From contig NZ_AMRI01000032.1 of NCBI RefSeq assembly GCF_000299915.1, forward strand, positions 1 through 42,723: a DNA stretch of 42,723 bases. Direction: 5' to 3'. This DNA is from Gallaecimonas xiamenensis 3-C-1 (GTDB lineage: Bacteria; Pseudomonadota; Gammaproteobacteria; Enterobacterales; Gallaecimonadaceae). Under the pieces are notes generated by a model. It did not search any database. It was not told the origin of the DNA and worked only from the letters and a program-made list of their open reading frames with translations. Both the position numbers and the translations under genes were made by a program. Of this stretch, positions 35,133 through 42,723 are shown piece after piece. The stretch's first letter is position 1. Every line of letters begins with the position of its first letter.

Positions 35133-35927
35133 TCAGATGGCCACAGGGGCCTTGATATGAGGATGGGGGTCGTAACCCTCGATCACGAAGTCTTCGAAGC
35201 GGTAGTCGAAGAGACTCTCTGGCTTGCGCACTATCTTGAGAGTGGGCAAGGGTCGGGGCTCGCGGCTGAGCTGCAACCTGGCCTGCTCCAAGTGGTTGCT
35301 GTAGAGGTGGGTGTCCCCCCCTGTCCAGACAAAGTCACCAACCTCCAGCCCCACCTGCTGGGCCACCATATGGGTCAGCAGAGCATAACTGGCAATGTTG
35401 AAGGGCAGGCCAAGGAACACATCGCAGCTGCGCTGGTAGAGCTGGCAGGACAGCTTGCCGTTAGCCACGTAGAACTGAAACAAGGCATGGCAGGGGGCCA
35501 GAGCCATCTTGTCCAGTTCCCCCACATTCCAGGCCGACACTATGATGCGCCGTGAATCTGGGTTGCTCTTGAGCTGCTCCAATACCTGGCTGAGTTGGTC
35601 TATATGGCGACCGTCGGCGCTAGGCCAGCTGCGCCACTGGGCACCATACACAGGCCCCAGGTTCCCCTCCTCATCGGCCCATTCGTCCCAAATGGAGACG
35701 CCGTTGTCCTTGAGGTAGCCGATATTGGTGTCGCCGTTGAGGAACCACAGCAGCTCGTGGATGATGGAGCGCAGGTGGCACTTCTTGGTGGTGACCAGAG
35801 GGAAGCCTTCTTGCAGGTTAAAACGCATCTGATGCCCGAAGACGGACAGGGTGCCGGTACCGGTCCTGTCGCTTTTCTCGGCGCCGTTGTCCAGCAGGTG
35901 CTGCATCAGGTCAAGGTAGGCCTTCAT
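35133..35927 (-). CDS. thyA: Thymidylate synthase
   Basis: Methylates dUMP to dTMP with 5,10-methylene-tetrahydrofolate. The 264-residue protein is the E. coli length. The catalytic cysteine is C146 in [12 protein letters not shown]. The N-terminal [16 protein letters not shown] and the C-terminal [13 protein letters not shown] are standard. The ATG overlaps the lgt stop by 4 bp (ATGA), the same arrangement as lgt-thyA in E. coli. Confidence 0.98.
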   Translation of the reverse strand: MKAYLDLMQHLLDNGAEKSDRTGTGTLSVFGHQMRFNLQEGFPLVTTKKCHLRSIIHELLWFLNGDTNIGYLKDNGVSIWDEWADEEGNLGPVYGAQWRSWPSADGRHIDQLSQVLEQLKSNPDSRRIIVSAWNVGELDKMALAPCHALFQFYVANGKLSCQLYQRSCDVFLGLPFNIASYALLTHMVAQQVGLEVGDFVWTGGDTHLYSNHLEQARLQLSREPRPLPTLKIVRKPESLFDYRFEDFVIEGYDPHPHIKAPVAI

Positions 35928-36718
35928 GCCTTGGCTCCTTTCTTCAGGCTCCAGGTGATAAGGGCTATGCCGCCGAGGATCATCGGCAGGGACAGCAGCT
36001 GCCCCATGGTGATAAAGCCCCCCAGCTCACCCAACTGCGGGTCCGGCTCGCGAACGAACTCCACCAGGGAACGGAAGCAGCCATAGAGCACCAGGAACAG
36101 GCCGGAGATGCTCCCCCTGGCACGAGGCTTGGCGGAGAACCACCAAAGGATAGAAAACAGCACCAAGCCTTCCAAGAGGGCTTCGTAAAGCTGGCTGGGG
36201 TGGCGGGCAACAGGGCCGCCGCTGGGGAATACCATGGCCCAAGGCAAATCGGTGGGGCGGCCCCAAAGTTCGCCGTTGATAAAGTTGCCCAGACGGCCCA
36301 TGCCGAGGCCGATGGGCACCAGCGGAGCCACAAAATCCCCTATGGTCAGGAAAGTCCGCTTGGTCTTGCGGGCAAAGTAAGCCATGGCGGCAATCACCCC
36401 AAGCAGGCCGCCGTGAAAGGACATGCCCCCCTGGTCGACCCTGAACAGGTAGAGGGGATTGTCCAGGAAAAGATCGAAATGGTAGAAGAGCACATAACCG
36501 ATGCGGCCGCCGACCACTACCCCCAAGAAGCCGTAGAACAGCAGGTCGCTGACCTCCTGGCGGGTCCAACCGGAGTTAGGCCTGTCGGCGCGACGGTTGG
36601 CCAGGTACATGGCGGCAAAAAAGCCGATAAGGTACATCAAGCCGTACCAGCGCACCGCCAGGGGCCCAACATGAAAAATCACAGGGTCAAAGGCGGGGAA
36701 GTGCAGGGGTGTCGACAT
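35924..36718 (-). CDS. lgt: Prolipoprotein diacylglyceryl transferase
   Basis: Adds diacylglycerol from phosphatidylglycerol to the lipobox cysteine of prolipoproteins in the inner membrane. The 264 residues form seven membrane segments. Signature motifs are [11 protein letters not shown] (the conserved HGG) and [25 protein letters not shown] (the Lgt signature), with a late [11 protein letters not shown]. It is slightly shorter than E. coli Lgt. It precedes thyA and follows the TSUP gene. BamD, in the window, is a substrate class it would act on. Confidence 0.97.
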   Translation of the reverse strand: MSTPLHFPAFDPVIFHVGPLAVRWYGLMYLIGFFAAMYLANRRADRPNSGWTRQEVSDLLFYGFLGVVVGGRIGYVLFYHFDLFLDNPLYLFRVDQGGMSFHGGLLGVIAAMAYFARKTKRTFLTIGDFVAPLVPIGLGMGRLGNFINGELWGRPTDLPWAMVFPSGGPVARHPSQLYEALLEGLVLFSILWWFSAKPRARGSISGLFLVLYGCFRSLVEFVREPDPQLGELGGFITMGQLLSLPMILGGIALITWSLKKGAKA

Positions 36719-36726
36719 AACAGGTC

Positions 36727-37530
36727 CTAGTTCAACAACATTTCCAGTCCCACCAGCACCAGCAGGGCGGCAAAACCGAGTTTAATCTTCTGGGCCGGCA
36801 CCTTGTGCAGCAACCGTACACCCAGTGGCGCCATAAAGAAGGCCCCGGGGAGCAGGGCCAGCAGCGCCGGTAGGTACAAGTAGCCGAAACTGCCGTCCGG
36901 CAATCCCGTCTGTTGCAAACCATTGATGGCATAAGAAAGGGAGCCGGCCACCGCCACCGCCAGAGTGCAGGTGGCCGCAGCAGCCACCGCCTGGGTAAGA
37001 GCCATGCCGGCAAAGGTCAACAGGGGGACCAGCAAGGTACCGCCCCCTATGCCCAGCATGGAAGAGATAACCCCAACACCGACATTAATGCCCCCAAGAG
37101 CCGGGTTGGACAGGCGCAGCTGTTCGCTTGGTAGCGGTTGGGCTTTGCGCATCAACATGCGCCAGGCCGAAAAAAACAGGAAGACGGCAAAGAAGCGTTT
37201 TAGCCAGAGGCCACTCATCAAGGACGCTACCTGGGCACCCAATAGGCCGCCGATGATCATCCCCATCACCAGCCAGCGAGCCTGTTGCCAGGGCACTGAG
37301 CTGCGGCGCTGATGGGCCATAACGGAGGATGTACCTGTTACGCAGATAGTGGCAAGGGAAGTGGCCAGGGCCATGGGCATCACCAGCTGGTGCTCTATCC
37401 CCATTTGCGGCAATAACCAGGCCAGGGTAGGTACTATAATGAGGCCGCCGCCTATGCCCAGCAGGCCAGACAGTACACCGGCCAAGGCACCCAGCACCAG
37501 GCAGACCCCTACAACTAACAGCACCGGCAA
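36727..37530 (-). CDS. TSUP-family (TauE/SafE) transporter
   Basis: A multi-pass membrane protein with two similar halves, each with a LxGIGGG motif ([17 protein letters not shown] near the start and [16 protein letters not shown] in the middle), the TauE/SafE hallmark. Such proteins export sulfite, sulfonates or other organic anions. The substrate here is unknown. The start is uncertain: TTG at 37530 (AAGG upstream) or GTG at 37524 (GGAG 5 nt upstream). The first open frame reaches 37584 but overlaps the ptsP end. It lies between ptsP and lgt, a position where E. coli has no gene. Confidence 0.88.
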   Translation of the reverse strand: MPVLLVVGVCLVLGALAGVLSGLLGIGGGLIIVPTLAWLLPQMGIEHQLVMPMALATSLATICVTGTSSVMAHQRRSSVPWQQARWLVMGMIIGGLLGAQVASLMSGLWLKRFFAVFLFFSAWRMLMRKAQPLPSEQLRLSNPALGGINVGVGVISSMLGIGGGTLLVPLLTFAGMALTQAVAAAATCTLAVAVAGSLSYAINGLQQTGLPDGSFGYLYLPALLALLPGAFFMAPLGVRLLHKVPAQKIKLGFAALLVLVGLEMLLN

Positions 37531-37562
37531 CTCCAGCCTTTTCCCAAAACGCCCATGGTACC

Positions 37563-39812
37563 TTAGCGCCCCGCCCTTAACCAATGACCAAAGCCGGCAC
37601 TGCTCAGGGGTTGGTGCAGTTGCCAGCTAAGTTCGTCGGCGTCCTTGCTGTCGAGTATGGCCGCCTTGAGGTCGTCTAATTCCCCCAAAGACAGGCGCTT
37701 AAGCAGGTGTTTGGCACGGGCCACCTGGCTTGCGTTCATGGACAGCTGCCGATACCCGAGGGCCAGCAGCAAGGTAATGCCCATCACTTCACCGGCCAGC
37801 TCGCCACAGACCGACACCGGCAGGCCCAGCTCACCGCACTGGCGCTGGATCTGGGCCAGGGCCTGCACCACGGCAGGATGAAAGGGTGAGAAGAGATCCG
37901 CTACCCTGGGGTTGTTGCGATCTACTGCCAACAGATATTGGGTCAGGTCATTGCTGCCCACCGACACAAACTGCACCCGCCCGGCCAGGGCCGGCAACAG
38001 GTAGAGAGCGGCCGGCACTTCCACCATCACCCCCACCTGTGGCAAGGGAAAATCCCCCAGGCTGTCGCACAGTTCGAAATGGGCCTGGCGCAGCAGCCGT
38101 ATGGCTTCATCCACCTCCGAAATAGAGGAGATCATCGGCAGCAGGATCTGCAGATTGCCCTGCTGCTGATGGGCCCTGAGCATGGCCTTGAGCTGGATGA
38201 GGAAGATATCCGGTTGGTCCAACGTGATGCGGATCCCCCGCCAACCCAGGAAAGGATTGTCTTCTTTAATAGGCAGGTAAGGCAGGGGTTTATCGCCCCC
38301 CACGTCCAGGGTGCGCAGCGTCACCGGCAAGCCTGGGTAACGGGACAAAACGTGGGAGTAAAGCCGGAACTGTTCTTCTTCCCCCGGAAATCGGTTGGCC
38401 AACATGAAGGGCACTTCGGTTCGGTACAGGCCAACCCCATCTGCCCCCTGCCCTGCCGCCACATCGGTGTCCGCCGACAAACCTGCATTGATATAGAGTT
38501 TGATCCGTTGGCCGTCCAGGGTCAGGGCCGGACCCTTGGCGCTTTCCAGTATGTCTTTGGAAATACTGGCTTCTTCCTGAATAAGCCGCTGGTATTCCCG
38601 CTCCAAAGCCGGTTCTGGATCGATAAAGCAGCGGCCGGTATAGCCGTCGATAATGATGCGTCTACCGGGCAAGGCCGACAGGGGCAACGAGCTGACCCCC
38701 AGCACCGCCGGTATGCCAAGGGCGCGGGCCAGGATGGCGGCATGGGAGTGGCCCGAGCCGCGCCGGGACACGATGCCCTTGAGCTGCTCCTTGGGCACTT
38801 CGGCAATCATGGTGGCACTGACTTCGTCGGCCACCAGAATAAGATCACCCTCAGGCTGAGCCTTGGTCAATTGGCTGGCCGACAGGGCCTGGAGCAGGCG
38901 CAGGCCAACGTCTTTGAGATCAGTGGCCCGCTCCCTGAGATAGCTGTCTTCCATGGCACTGAACTTGTCGACGGTTTCGTCTATCACCGCCTTAAGGGCC
39001 CACTCGGCACTCAAGCCTTTACGGATCAAGGCCCTGACCGGGTCCCCAAGGCTGGCAGGCGCCAACAGCTGCACATAGAGTTCGAAAATGCCTTGGGTCT
39101 GGCTGGGCAGATCCAGTCGCTTGGCCAGGTCCCGCAAGGTTTTCTGGGTGCTGCCCACGGCATCGTCAAAGCGCTTGAGTTCCAGGGCCTGGTCGGCTTC
39201 GGTCACCTCTGCCAGATCTTCAAAGGTAAGGCTGGGGATCTTGACCAGGCAGGTACCCATACCAATACCCGGCGCCCCGGCTTGGCCCATGGCCGAGCGC
39301 TTCCAGCCGGTCTGAGCTCGCAGCAGGCGGGTGCGTTCCTCCACATTGGCCAGGGCCGGTGCCAGTTGGTTGGCCAAGGTCACCAGACAGGCCTCTTCCT
39401 CGCTGTCGAAGATGCGGGCGTCGCGCTGCTGGATAGTCAACACCCCCAGCACCCGCCGCCGAAAGATAATGGGCACTCCAAGGAAAGACTGGAAGACTTC
39501 CTCATTGAGTTCTTCTATGAGTTTAAAGGCGGGATGATGCTGGGCATCGGCCAGGTTGATGGGCTCTTCCTTGGATGCCACCAAGCCCACCAGCCCTTCT
39601 TGGTAAGAGAGCGTGCAAACAGTGCCAGGAGGCAGGGTCAGGCCCTGGGTAGCCACCAATTGCAACAGGCCGGCATCGGCGTCGGCCAGGTAAATGGAAC
39701 ACACTTCGGTGTTCATCAGCTCGCAAATAGCCCCCACCAGCCAAGCCACCGCCTGGTCCAGTGACCCGGCGCTGTTGACCTGTTGGACGATACGTTGGAG
39801 CTGCGTCAGCAT
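37563..39812 (-). CDS. ptsP: Nitrogen phosphotransferase enzyme I (EI-Ntr)
   Basis: The phosphotransferase of the nitrogen-related PTS, which takes phosphate from PEP to NPr and on to PtsN. The N-terminal GAF domain (TEVCSIYLAD... to FLGVPIIFRRR...VLTIQQRDAR) is followed by EI-like swivel and PEP-binding domains with the phospho-histidine in SGHSHAAILAR, then VSVCGELAGE. It has 749 residues from ATG 39812, with GGAG upstream. The longer frame to 39863 lacks a match to E. coli. It follows rppH in the same direction after 129 bp, as in E. coli. Confidence 0.96.
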   Translation of the reverse strand: MLTQLQRIVQQVNSAGSLDQAVAWLVGAICELMNTEVCSIYLADADAGLLQLVATQGLTLPPGTVCTLSYQEGLVGLVASKEEPINLADAQHHPAFKLIEELNEEVFQSFLGVPIIFRRRVLGVLTIQQRDARIFDSEEEACLVTLANQLAPALANVEERTRLLRAQTGWKRSAMGQAGAPGIGMGTCLVKIPSLTFEDLAEVTEADQALELKRFDDAVGSTQKTLRDLAKRLDLPSQTQGIFELYVQLLAPASLGDPVRALIRKGLSAEWALKAVIDETVDKFSAMEDSYLRERATDLKDVGLRLLQALSASQLTKAQPEGDLILVADEVSATMIAEVPKEQLKGIVSRRGSGHSHAAILARALGIPAVLGVSSLPLSALPGRRIIIDGYTGRCFIDPEPALEREYQRLIQEEASISKDILESAKGPALTLDGQRIKLYINAGLSADTDVAAGQGADGVGLYRTEVPFMLANRFPGEEEQFRLYSHVLSRYPGLPVTLRTLDVGGDKPLPYLPIKEDNPFLGWRGIRITLDQPDIFLIQLKAMLRAHQQQGNLQILLPMISSISEVDEAIRLLRQAHFELCDSLGDFPLPQVGVMVEVPAALYLLPALAGRVQFVSVGSNDLTQYLLAVDRNNPRVADLFSPFHPAVVQALAQIQRQCGELGLPVSVCGELAGEVMGITLLLALGYRQLSMNASQVARAKHLLKRLSLGELDDLKAAILDSKDADELSWQLHQPLSSAGFGHWLRAGR

Positions 39813-39941
39813 AGGCGGGAACTCCGCAAGGCTTGGCAATAGGAATGCCTTGGCGGTCGCCACAAGTCAAGGGAAGGTCGCCGCCACAAGCGGCAAAAAA
39901 GAGCAGGTACCGGGACTGTGTAGGTCTCAGCACCCATAGGC

Positions 39942-40442
39942 TCAGGCCCTCTTCCTGTCTTGCCGGCCAAAGGGCATGGCCAGGGAGGAGAACTCCTTCA
40001 TGACCCGCCGATAGACATCCCGCTTAAAGGACACCACTTGGCGCACCGGATACCAGTAACTGACCCAACGCCAGTCATCAAACTCCGGATGGCCGGTGGC
40101 CCCCAGGTTAACCGCTGATTCGGGCGCGGTGAGTTGCAACAGGAACCACTTCTGTTTTTGGCCAATACATACCGGCGCCTGTTCCTTACGGACCATGCGC
40201 TTGGGCAGGCGATAACGCAGCCAATGGCGTGAAACGGTCAGGATCTTCACATCCTTGCGTTTCAGGCCCACTTCCTCCCAGAGCTCACGATACATGGCCT
40301 GTTCGGCCGATTCCCCGTCGTTGATACCGCCCTGGGGAAATTGCCAGGAGTGTTGGCCCCTTCTTCGGGCCCAGAGGACCTGGCCCTGCTGGTTGCAAAT
40401 CACAATGCCGACATTTGGACGAAAACCGTCGTTATCGATCAT
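39942..40442 (-). CDS. rppH: RNA pyrophosphohydrolase RppH (Nudix)
   Basis: Removes pyrophosphate from 5'-triphosphate mRNA to start decay. The 166-residue protein has the Nudix box [23 protein letters not shown] near 37-59, [14 protein letters not shown] at the start and [13 protein letters not shown] near 125, typical of RppH. ATG 40442 is preceded by GAGG at 6 nt. An open frame to 40538 is rejected because it goes into the DnaA-box gap. It diverges from mutH across 639 bp and leads into ptsP, which matches E. coli order. Confidence 0.95.
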   Translation of the reverse strand: MIDNDGFRPNVGIVICNQQGQVLWARRRGQHSWQFPQGGINDGESAEQAMYRELWEEVGLKRKDVKILTVSRHWLRYRLPKRMVRKEQAPVCIGQKQKWFLLQLTAPESAVNLGATGHPEFDDWRWVSYWYPVRQVVSFKRDVYRRVMKEFSSLAMPFGRQDRKRA

Positions 40443-40556
40443 GCCAGCCTCAAAAAAAGCATTATTGCCTGGATTGTTCCACAGATGCGGTTGACCAGCA
40501 AAGGAATTAGCGGCGGGGACACGCAACCGTTTCCCCATATGGCATCCTCAAAGATA

Positions 40557-41015
40557 TTATCCACAACGGCAAACCGGATTCCATGCACAAATTCTGTGGA
40601 CAACACTGTGAATACTCTGGTGAATTCTGCAAAGTTATCCAACCCAGGGTTCTTCGCAAACTTTAACAGAACCGAACAAAACAGCGTAAGGCCATGTTTT
40701 TAATTAATTTAAAGTTCATCTGCCGAAGACGTCAGACCATTGACAACTAAGGATCCTGCGATCTGGATGCTTCACCTCTGTGGATGACTCTCACCGCTCA
40801 GTAGTTAATCACTGGCAAATAATCCACAGAAGTGGGCCACTTTTTTCACACTCAACCTGTGACAGCTGTCTTGAATGGGGACTTATCCCAGTTTTTTGTG
40901 CATGAAAATGTGGATAGCAGGCCCATTGTCCCTGAACAAGCTGGCACTTTAACCAATGAATCACCAATAAGTCCTTATAGATCATTAAGTAAGAGATCAT
41001 GAGCCATGTGCATAA
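40557..41015. promoter_or_regulatory. DnaA-box cluster, DARS2-like locus
   Basis: The 639 bp between rppH and mutH hold no credible gene. Within about 460 bp there are eight DnaA-box-like 9-mers. Perfect TTATnCACA occurs at 40557-40565 (+) and 41007-41015 (-). One-mismatch boxes lie at 40595, 40607, 40779, 40897 and 40909 (-) and 40820 (+). With equal base use I estimate about 0.35 such sites by chance. Two pairs, 40595/40607 and 40897/40909, have the same 12-bp step. Five GATC sites are present. In E. coli, by memory, DARS2 lies beside mutH and reactivates ADP-DnaA to ATP-DnaA. An oriC is not expected here. IHF and Fis sites were not resolved. Confidence 0.75.
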
Positions 41016-41081
41016 CAGCGCCGCCATCCAATGGGTAAAGATCGTACAGCCCAACAACGGCAAACAGGGTAAGATGCCGCC

Positions 41082-41771
41082 ATGAACAGACCGCAGATCC
41101 ACAGCCAGCCACCCGCCGACCTCGACAGCCTGATGCAGCGCGCCCACAGCCTGGCCGGCTACCGCCTGGCCGACTTAGGTCCCATCGCCGGCATAGGGGT
41201 GCCCAAGGACTTGAAAAGGGAAAAAGGCTGGATGGGTATGTTGCTGGAAATGCTGCTGGGGGCCGAGGCGGGCTCGAAGCCGGAGCCGGATTTCCCTTCC
41301 CTGGGTGTCGAGCTGAAAACCCTGCCGGTAGACCGCCACGGCAAGCCTCTGGAAAGCACCTTTGTGGCCGTGGCTCCCCTGGAGGGCTGGCAAGGGGTGC
41401 AATGGCACAACAGCCATGTACGCCATAAGCTCAGCTGCGTGCTGTGGATCCCCATACTGGCCGAACGCGGCCTGCCGCCCGCCGAACGGGTGGTGGCCAC
41501 GCCTTTCTTGTGGCGTCCCAGCCTCGAACAGGAACAGGCCCTGCGCCAGGACTGGGAAGAGCTGGTCGAACTCCTGGCCTTGGGGCGTTTTCATGAGATC
41601 ACTGCCTACAAGGGCCAGTTCCTGCAATTAAGACCCAAGGCCGCCCACGGCGCCGTCAAGGTATTGGCCTTGGACCAGGACGGCAACCAGGTCTCAGTTC
41701 AACCCAAAGGGTTTTACCTTCGAAGCCTCTTTACCCGGCAACTATTAGCCGACGCCTTTAACTTGGCATGA
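41082..41771 (+). CDS. mutH: DNA mismatch repair endonuclease MutH
   Basis: Nicks the unmethylated strand at hemimethylated GATC sites after MutS/MutL activation. The 229 residues keep the catalytic set at the E. coli positions: E56 (in MGMLLEM), D70 (in PEPDFPSLG), E77 and K79 (in GVELKTLP). The C-terminal GRFHEITAYKGQFLQLRPKAAHG is typical MutH. The ATG is the first after the DnaA-box gap. The order rppH-mutH is the same as in E. coli. The gene ends with a Fur box and a small membrane ORF. Confidence 0.97.
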   Translation: MNRPQIHSQPPADLDSLMQRAHSLAGYRLADLGPIAGIGVPKDLKREKGWMGMLLEMLLGAEAGSKPEPDFPSLGVELKTLPVDRHGKPLESTFVAVAPLEGWQGVQWHNSHVRHKLSCVLWIPILAERGLPPAERVVATPFLWRPSLEQEQALRQDWEELVELLALGRFHEITAYKGQFLQLRPKAAHGAVKVLALDQDGNQVSVQPKGFYLRSLFTRQLLADAFNLA

Positions 41772-41780
41772 GAACCCACA

Positions 41781-41799
41781 AGTGATAATAATTATCACT
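41781..41799 (+). promoter_or_regulatory. Fur box
   Basis: AGTGATAATAATTATCACT, a perfect 9-1-9 palindrome, contains the exact 7-1-7 Fur core TGATAATnATTATCA. It ends 5 bp before the AAGGAG of the following small gene, so it lies over its promoter or transcript start. A TTGGCA at 41763-41768 could be the -35. It predicts iron-repressed expression. Confidence 0.85.
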
Positions 41800-41815
41800 A
41801 ACAAGGAGTCCTCTC

Positions 41816-42016
41816 ATGCTTTTACCTACTGGTGTGCGCCTGGGCCTGTTGTCGTTAGTGGCCCTCGCCTGGTGGCCTGTCCATCACTCCGATAGCTGGC
41901 TGGCCCATGGCTTCCTGGCGTCAGCCCTGATCTGCTTGCTGTTCAATCCGGTACTGGCGCTGCGGATCTGTGCGCCAGTACTGTGTTTAAGTACCCTCTT
42001 AAGCCTGATGCCCTGA
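41816..42016 (+). CDS. Small Fur-linked membrane protein, unknown function
   Basis: A 66-residue protein with AAGGAG about 7 nt before its ATG. It has two or three hydrophobic stretches (about residues 7-20, 29-46 and 52-65) separated by WPVHHSDSWLAHG, which has three histidines. No family is recognised. The perfect Fur box directly upstream is the best evidence that it is a real gene and links it to iron limitation. It could be a small transporter partner or regulator, but that is only inference. It follows mutH on the same strand and precedes a flavoprotein gene by 60 bp. Confidence 0.75.
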   Translation: MLLPTGVRLGLLSLVALAWWPVHHSDSWLAHGFLASALICLLFNPVLALRICAPVLCLSTLLSLMP

Positions 42017-42076
42017 CAGCCCCCGCAAAGGGAGTTATGCTGATTTAACAAGCACCCAGGCAGTCAAGAGGTTGAT

Positions 42077-42723
42077 ATGAGCCATATCGCCATCATCGGC
42101 GCCGGGTTAAGTGGTATCACCGCTGCCCGGATCTTGCAGGGACAGGGACACGCCCCCACTATTTTCGAAAAGAGCAAAGGCACAGGCGGTCGAATGGGAA
42201 GTCGACGCAGCCAGTGGGGGAGTTTCGACCTCGGTGCTCAGTATTTTACGGCCCGCCATCCCCGGTTCATTGACGAACTGGGTAACTGGACAGCCCAAGG
42301 CATAGCGGCTGAATGGCCGGTTGCCCCCTACCATATTTCCAGCAGAGGCCCCATCCATGCCCAGGACGTGGTGCAGCGCTATGTGGGCCAACCCCATATG
42401 AGCGCCATCACCCGCTATCTGGCATCCAGCCTGGATGTACGCTTTGAAGTGAGCATCTGCAGCTGCCACCACAGGGACGAACAATGGTGGCTTGAAGATC
42501 AGGACGGCAAGGCCCATGGCCCTTTTGACGGCCTGCTGGTGACAGTACCAGCCCCCCAGGCAGCGCCTCTGGTCAGCGCCAGCCCCAGGCTGGCGATGCT
42601 GACCCGTAAGGTGCGTATGGAGCCTTGCTGGGCGGTGGGGCTGGTGTTTTCACAACCTCTGGCCACTCCCATCAAGGCCGCCTTCGTGGAAAGCGACAGC
42701 ATCCAGTGGCTGGCCCCGGGCTC
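42077..42723 (+). CDS. Renalase-like FAD-dependent oxidoreductase (partial, runs off the window)
   Basis: The 5' part of a flavoprotein gene, with no stop before the end, so at least 215 residues are seen. The start MSHIAIIGAGLSGITAARIL is a Rossmann FAD site (GxGxxG), then FEKSKGTGGRMGSRR and FDLGAQYFTARHP, the pattern of bacterial renalase-type amine/dihydronicotinamide oxidases. AGAGG lies before the ATG. It lies 60 bp after the Fur-linked small gene and may share its transcript. The substrate cannot be read from this fragment. Confidence 0.8.
   Translation, partial: MSHIAIIGAGLSGITAARILQGQGHAPTIFEKSKGTGGRMGSRRSQWGSFDLGAQYFTARHPRFIDELGNWTAQGIAAEWPVAPYHISSRGPIHAQDVVQRYVGQPHMSAITRYLASSLDVRFEVSICSCHHRDEQWWLEDQDGKAHGPFDGLLVTVPAPQAAPLVSASPRLAMLTRKVRMEPCWAVGLVFSQPLATPIKAAFVESDSIQWLAPG

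Noticed and set aside
37938-39764. Long plus-strand frame of 608 codons opposite ptsP
   Set aside because: It is a shadow of ptsP, rich in His/Gln/Gly, with no ribosome site or homology.
40557-41015. Reading the DnaA-box cluster as the chromosome origin
   Set aside because: No dnaA, mnmG, mioC or rpmH neighbours and no clear AT-rich unwinding repeats. The mutH position fits DARS2 better.

Overview
The window reads as ordinary chromosome from a gammaproteobacterium with moderately high GC content. The blocks rrn leader-pssA-clpB-pgeF-rluD-bamD, ribF-ileS-lspA-fkpB-ispH and thyA-lgt-ptsP-rppH-mutH match the order known from E. coli and its relatives. From the mix of gene orders and the separate pilus genes I would guess a Gallaecimonas- or Aeromonas/Shewanella-like organism, but genus is inference. 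There are no phage, IS or CRISPR signs, and no tRNA or mature rRNA inside the window. An rRNA operon starts just beyond the left edge, on the minus strand.

Layout. 1-165: tandem rRNA promoters and a boxA reading leftward off the window. 247-7176: pssA, a DUF4124 protein, clpB with a sigma-32-like promoter, pgeF, rluD, bamD and glnB. 7251-18833: a type IV pilus minor-pilin region with ten prepilin-like genes, PilY1 and a TapY2-like protein, in three units. The first is a fimT-pilW-pilX-like operon ending in a very large PilV-like pilin. The second is a short pilE-fimT pair on the plus strand. The third is a canonical, tightly coupled pilV-pilW-pilX-pilY1-pilE-tapY2 operon. 18963-26246: ispH, fkpB, lspA, ileS, ribF and murJ, all on the minus strand with overlapping ends. 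26447-27067: rpsT, with its known UUG start, and an ArsR-type regulator. 27200-31292: a secreted M28 peptidase, then two genes that each sit behind a PhoB-box array with 11-bp periodicity. One is a PlcP-type metallophosphoesterase and the other a bifunctional OlsF-type ornithine-lipid synthase. 31333-34989: dapE, nhaR, a small periplasmic protein and nhaA. 35133-40442: thyA, lgt, a TSUP transporter, ptsP and rppH. 40443-41081: a long gene-free gap with a dense cluster of DnaA boxes, in the position beside mutH where E. coli keeps DARS2. 41082-42723: mutH, a tiny membrane protein behind a perfect Fur box, and the start of a renalase-like flavoprotein.

How the genes work together. Most of the window is housekeeping: isoprenoid, flavin, lipoprotein and peptidoglycan precursor supply, tRNA charging, outer-membrane assembly, nitrogen signalling and mismatch repair. 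The two most interesting parts are regulatory. The plcP/olsF pair looks like a phosphate-starvation membrane remodelling module, in which phospholipid is broken down to release phosphate and phosphorus-free ornithine lipid replaces it, with both promoters built on the same Pho-box plan. The rppH-mutH gap looks like a DnaA-reactivating (DARS2-like) locus. The pilus region, with its giant cysteine/histidine-bearing PilV-like pilin, is the least understood part.
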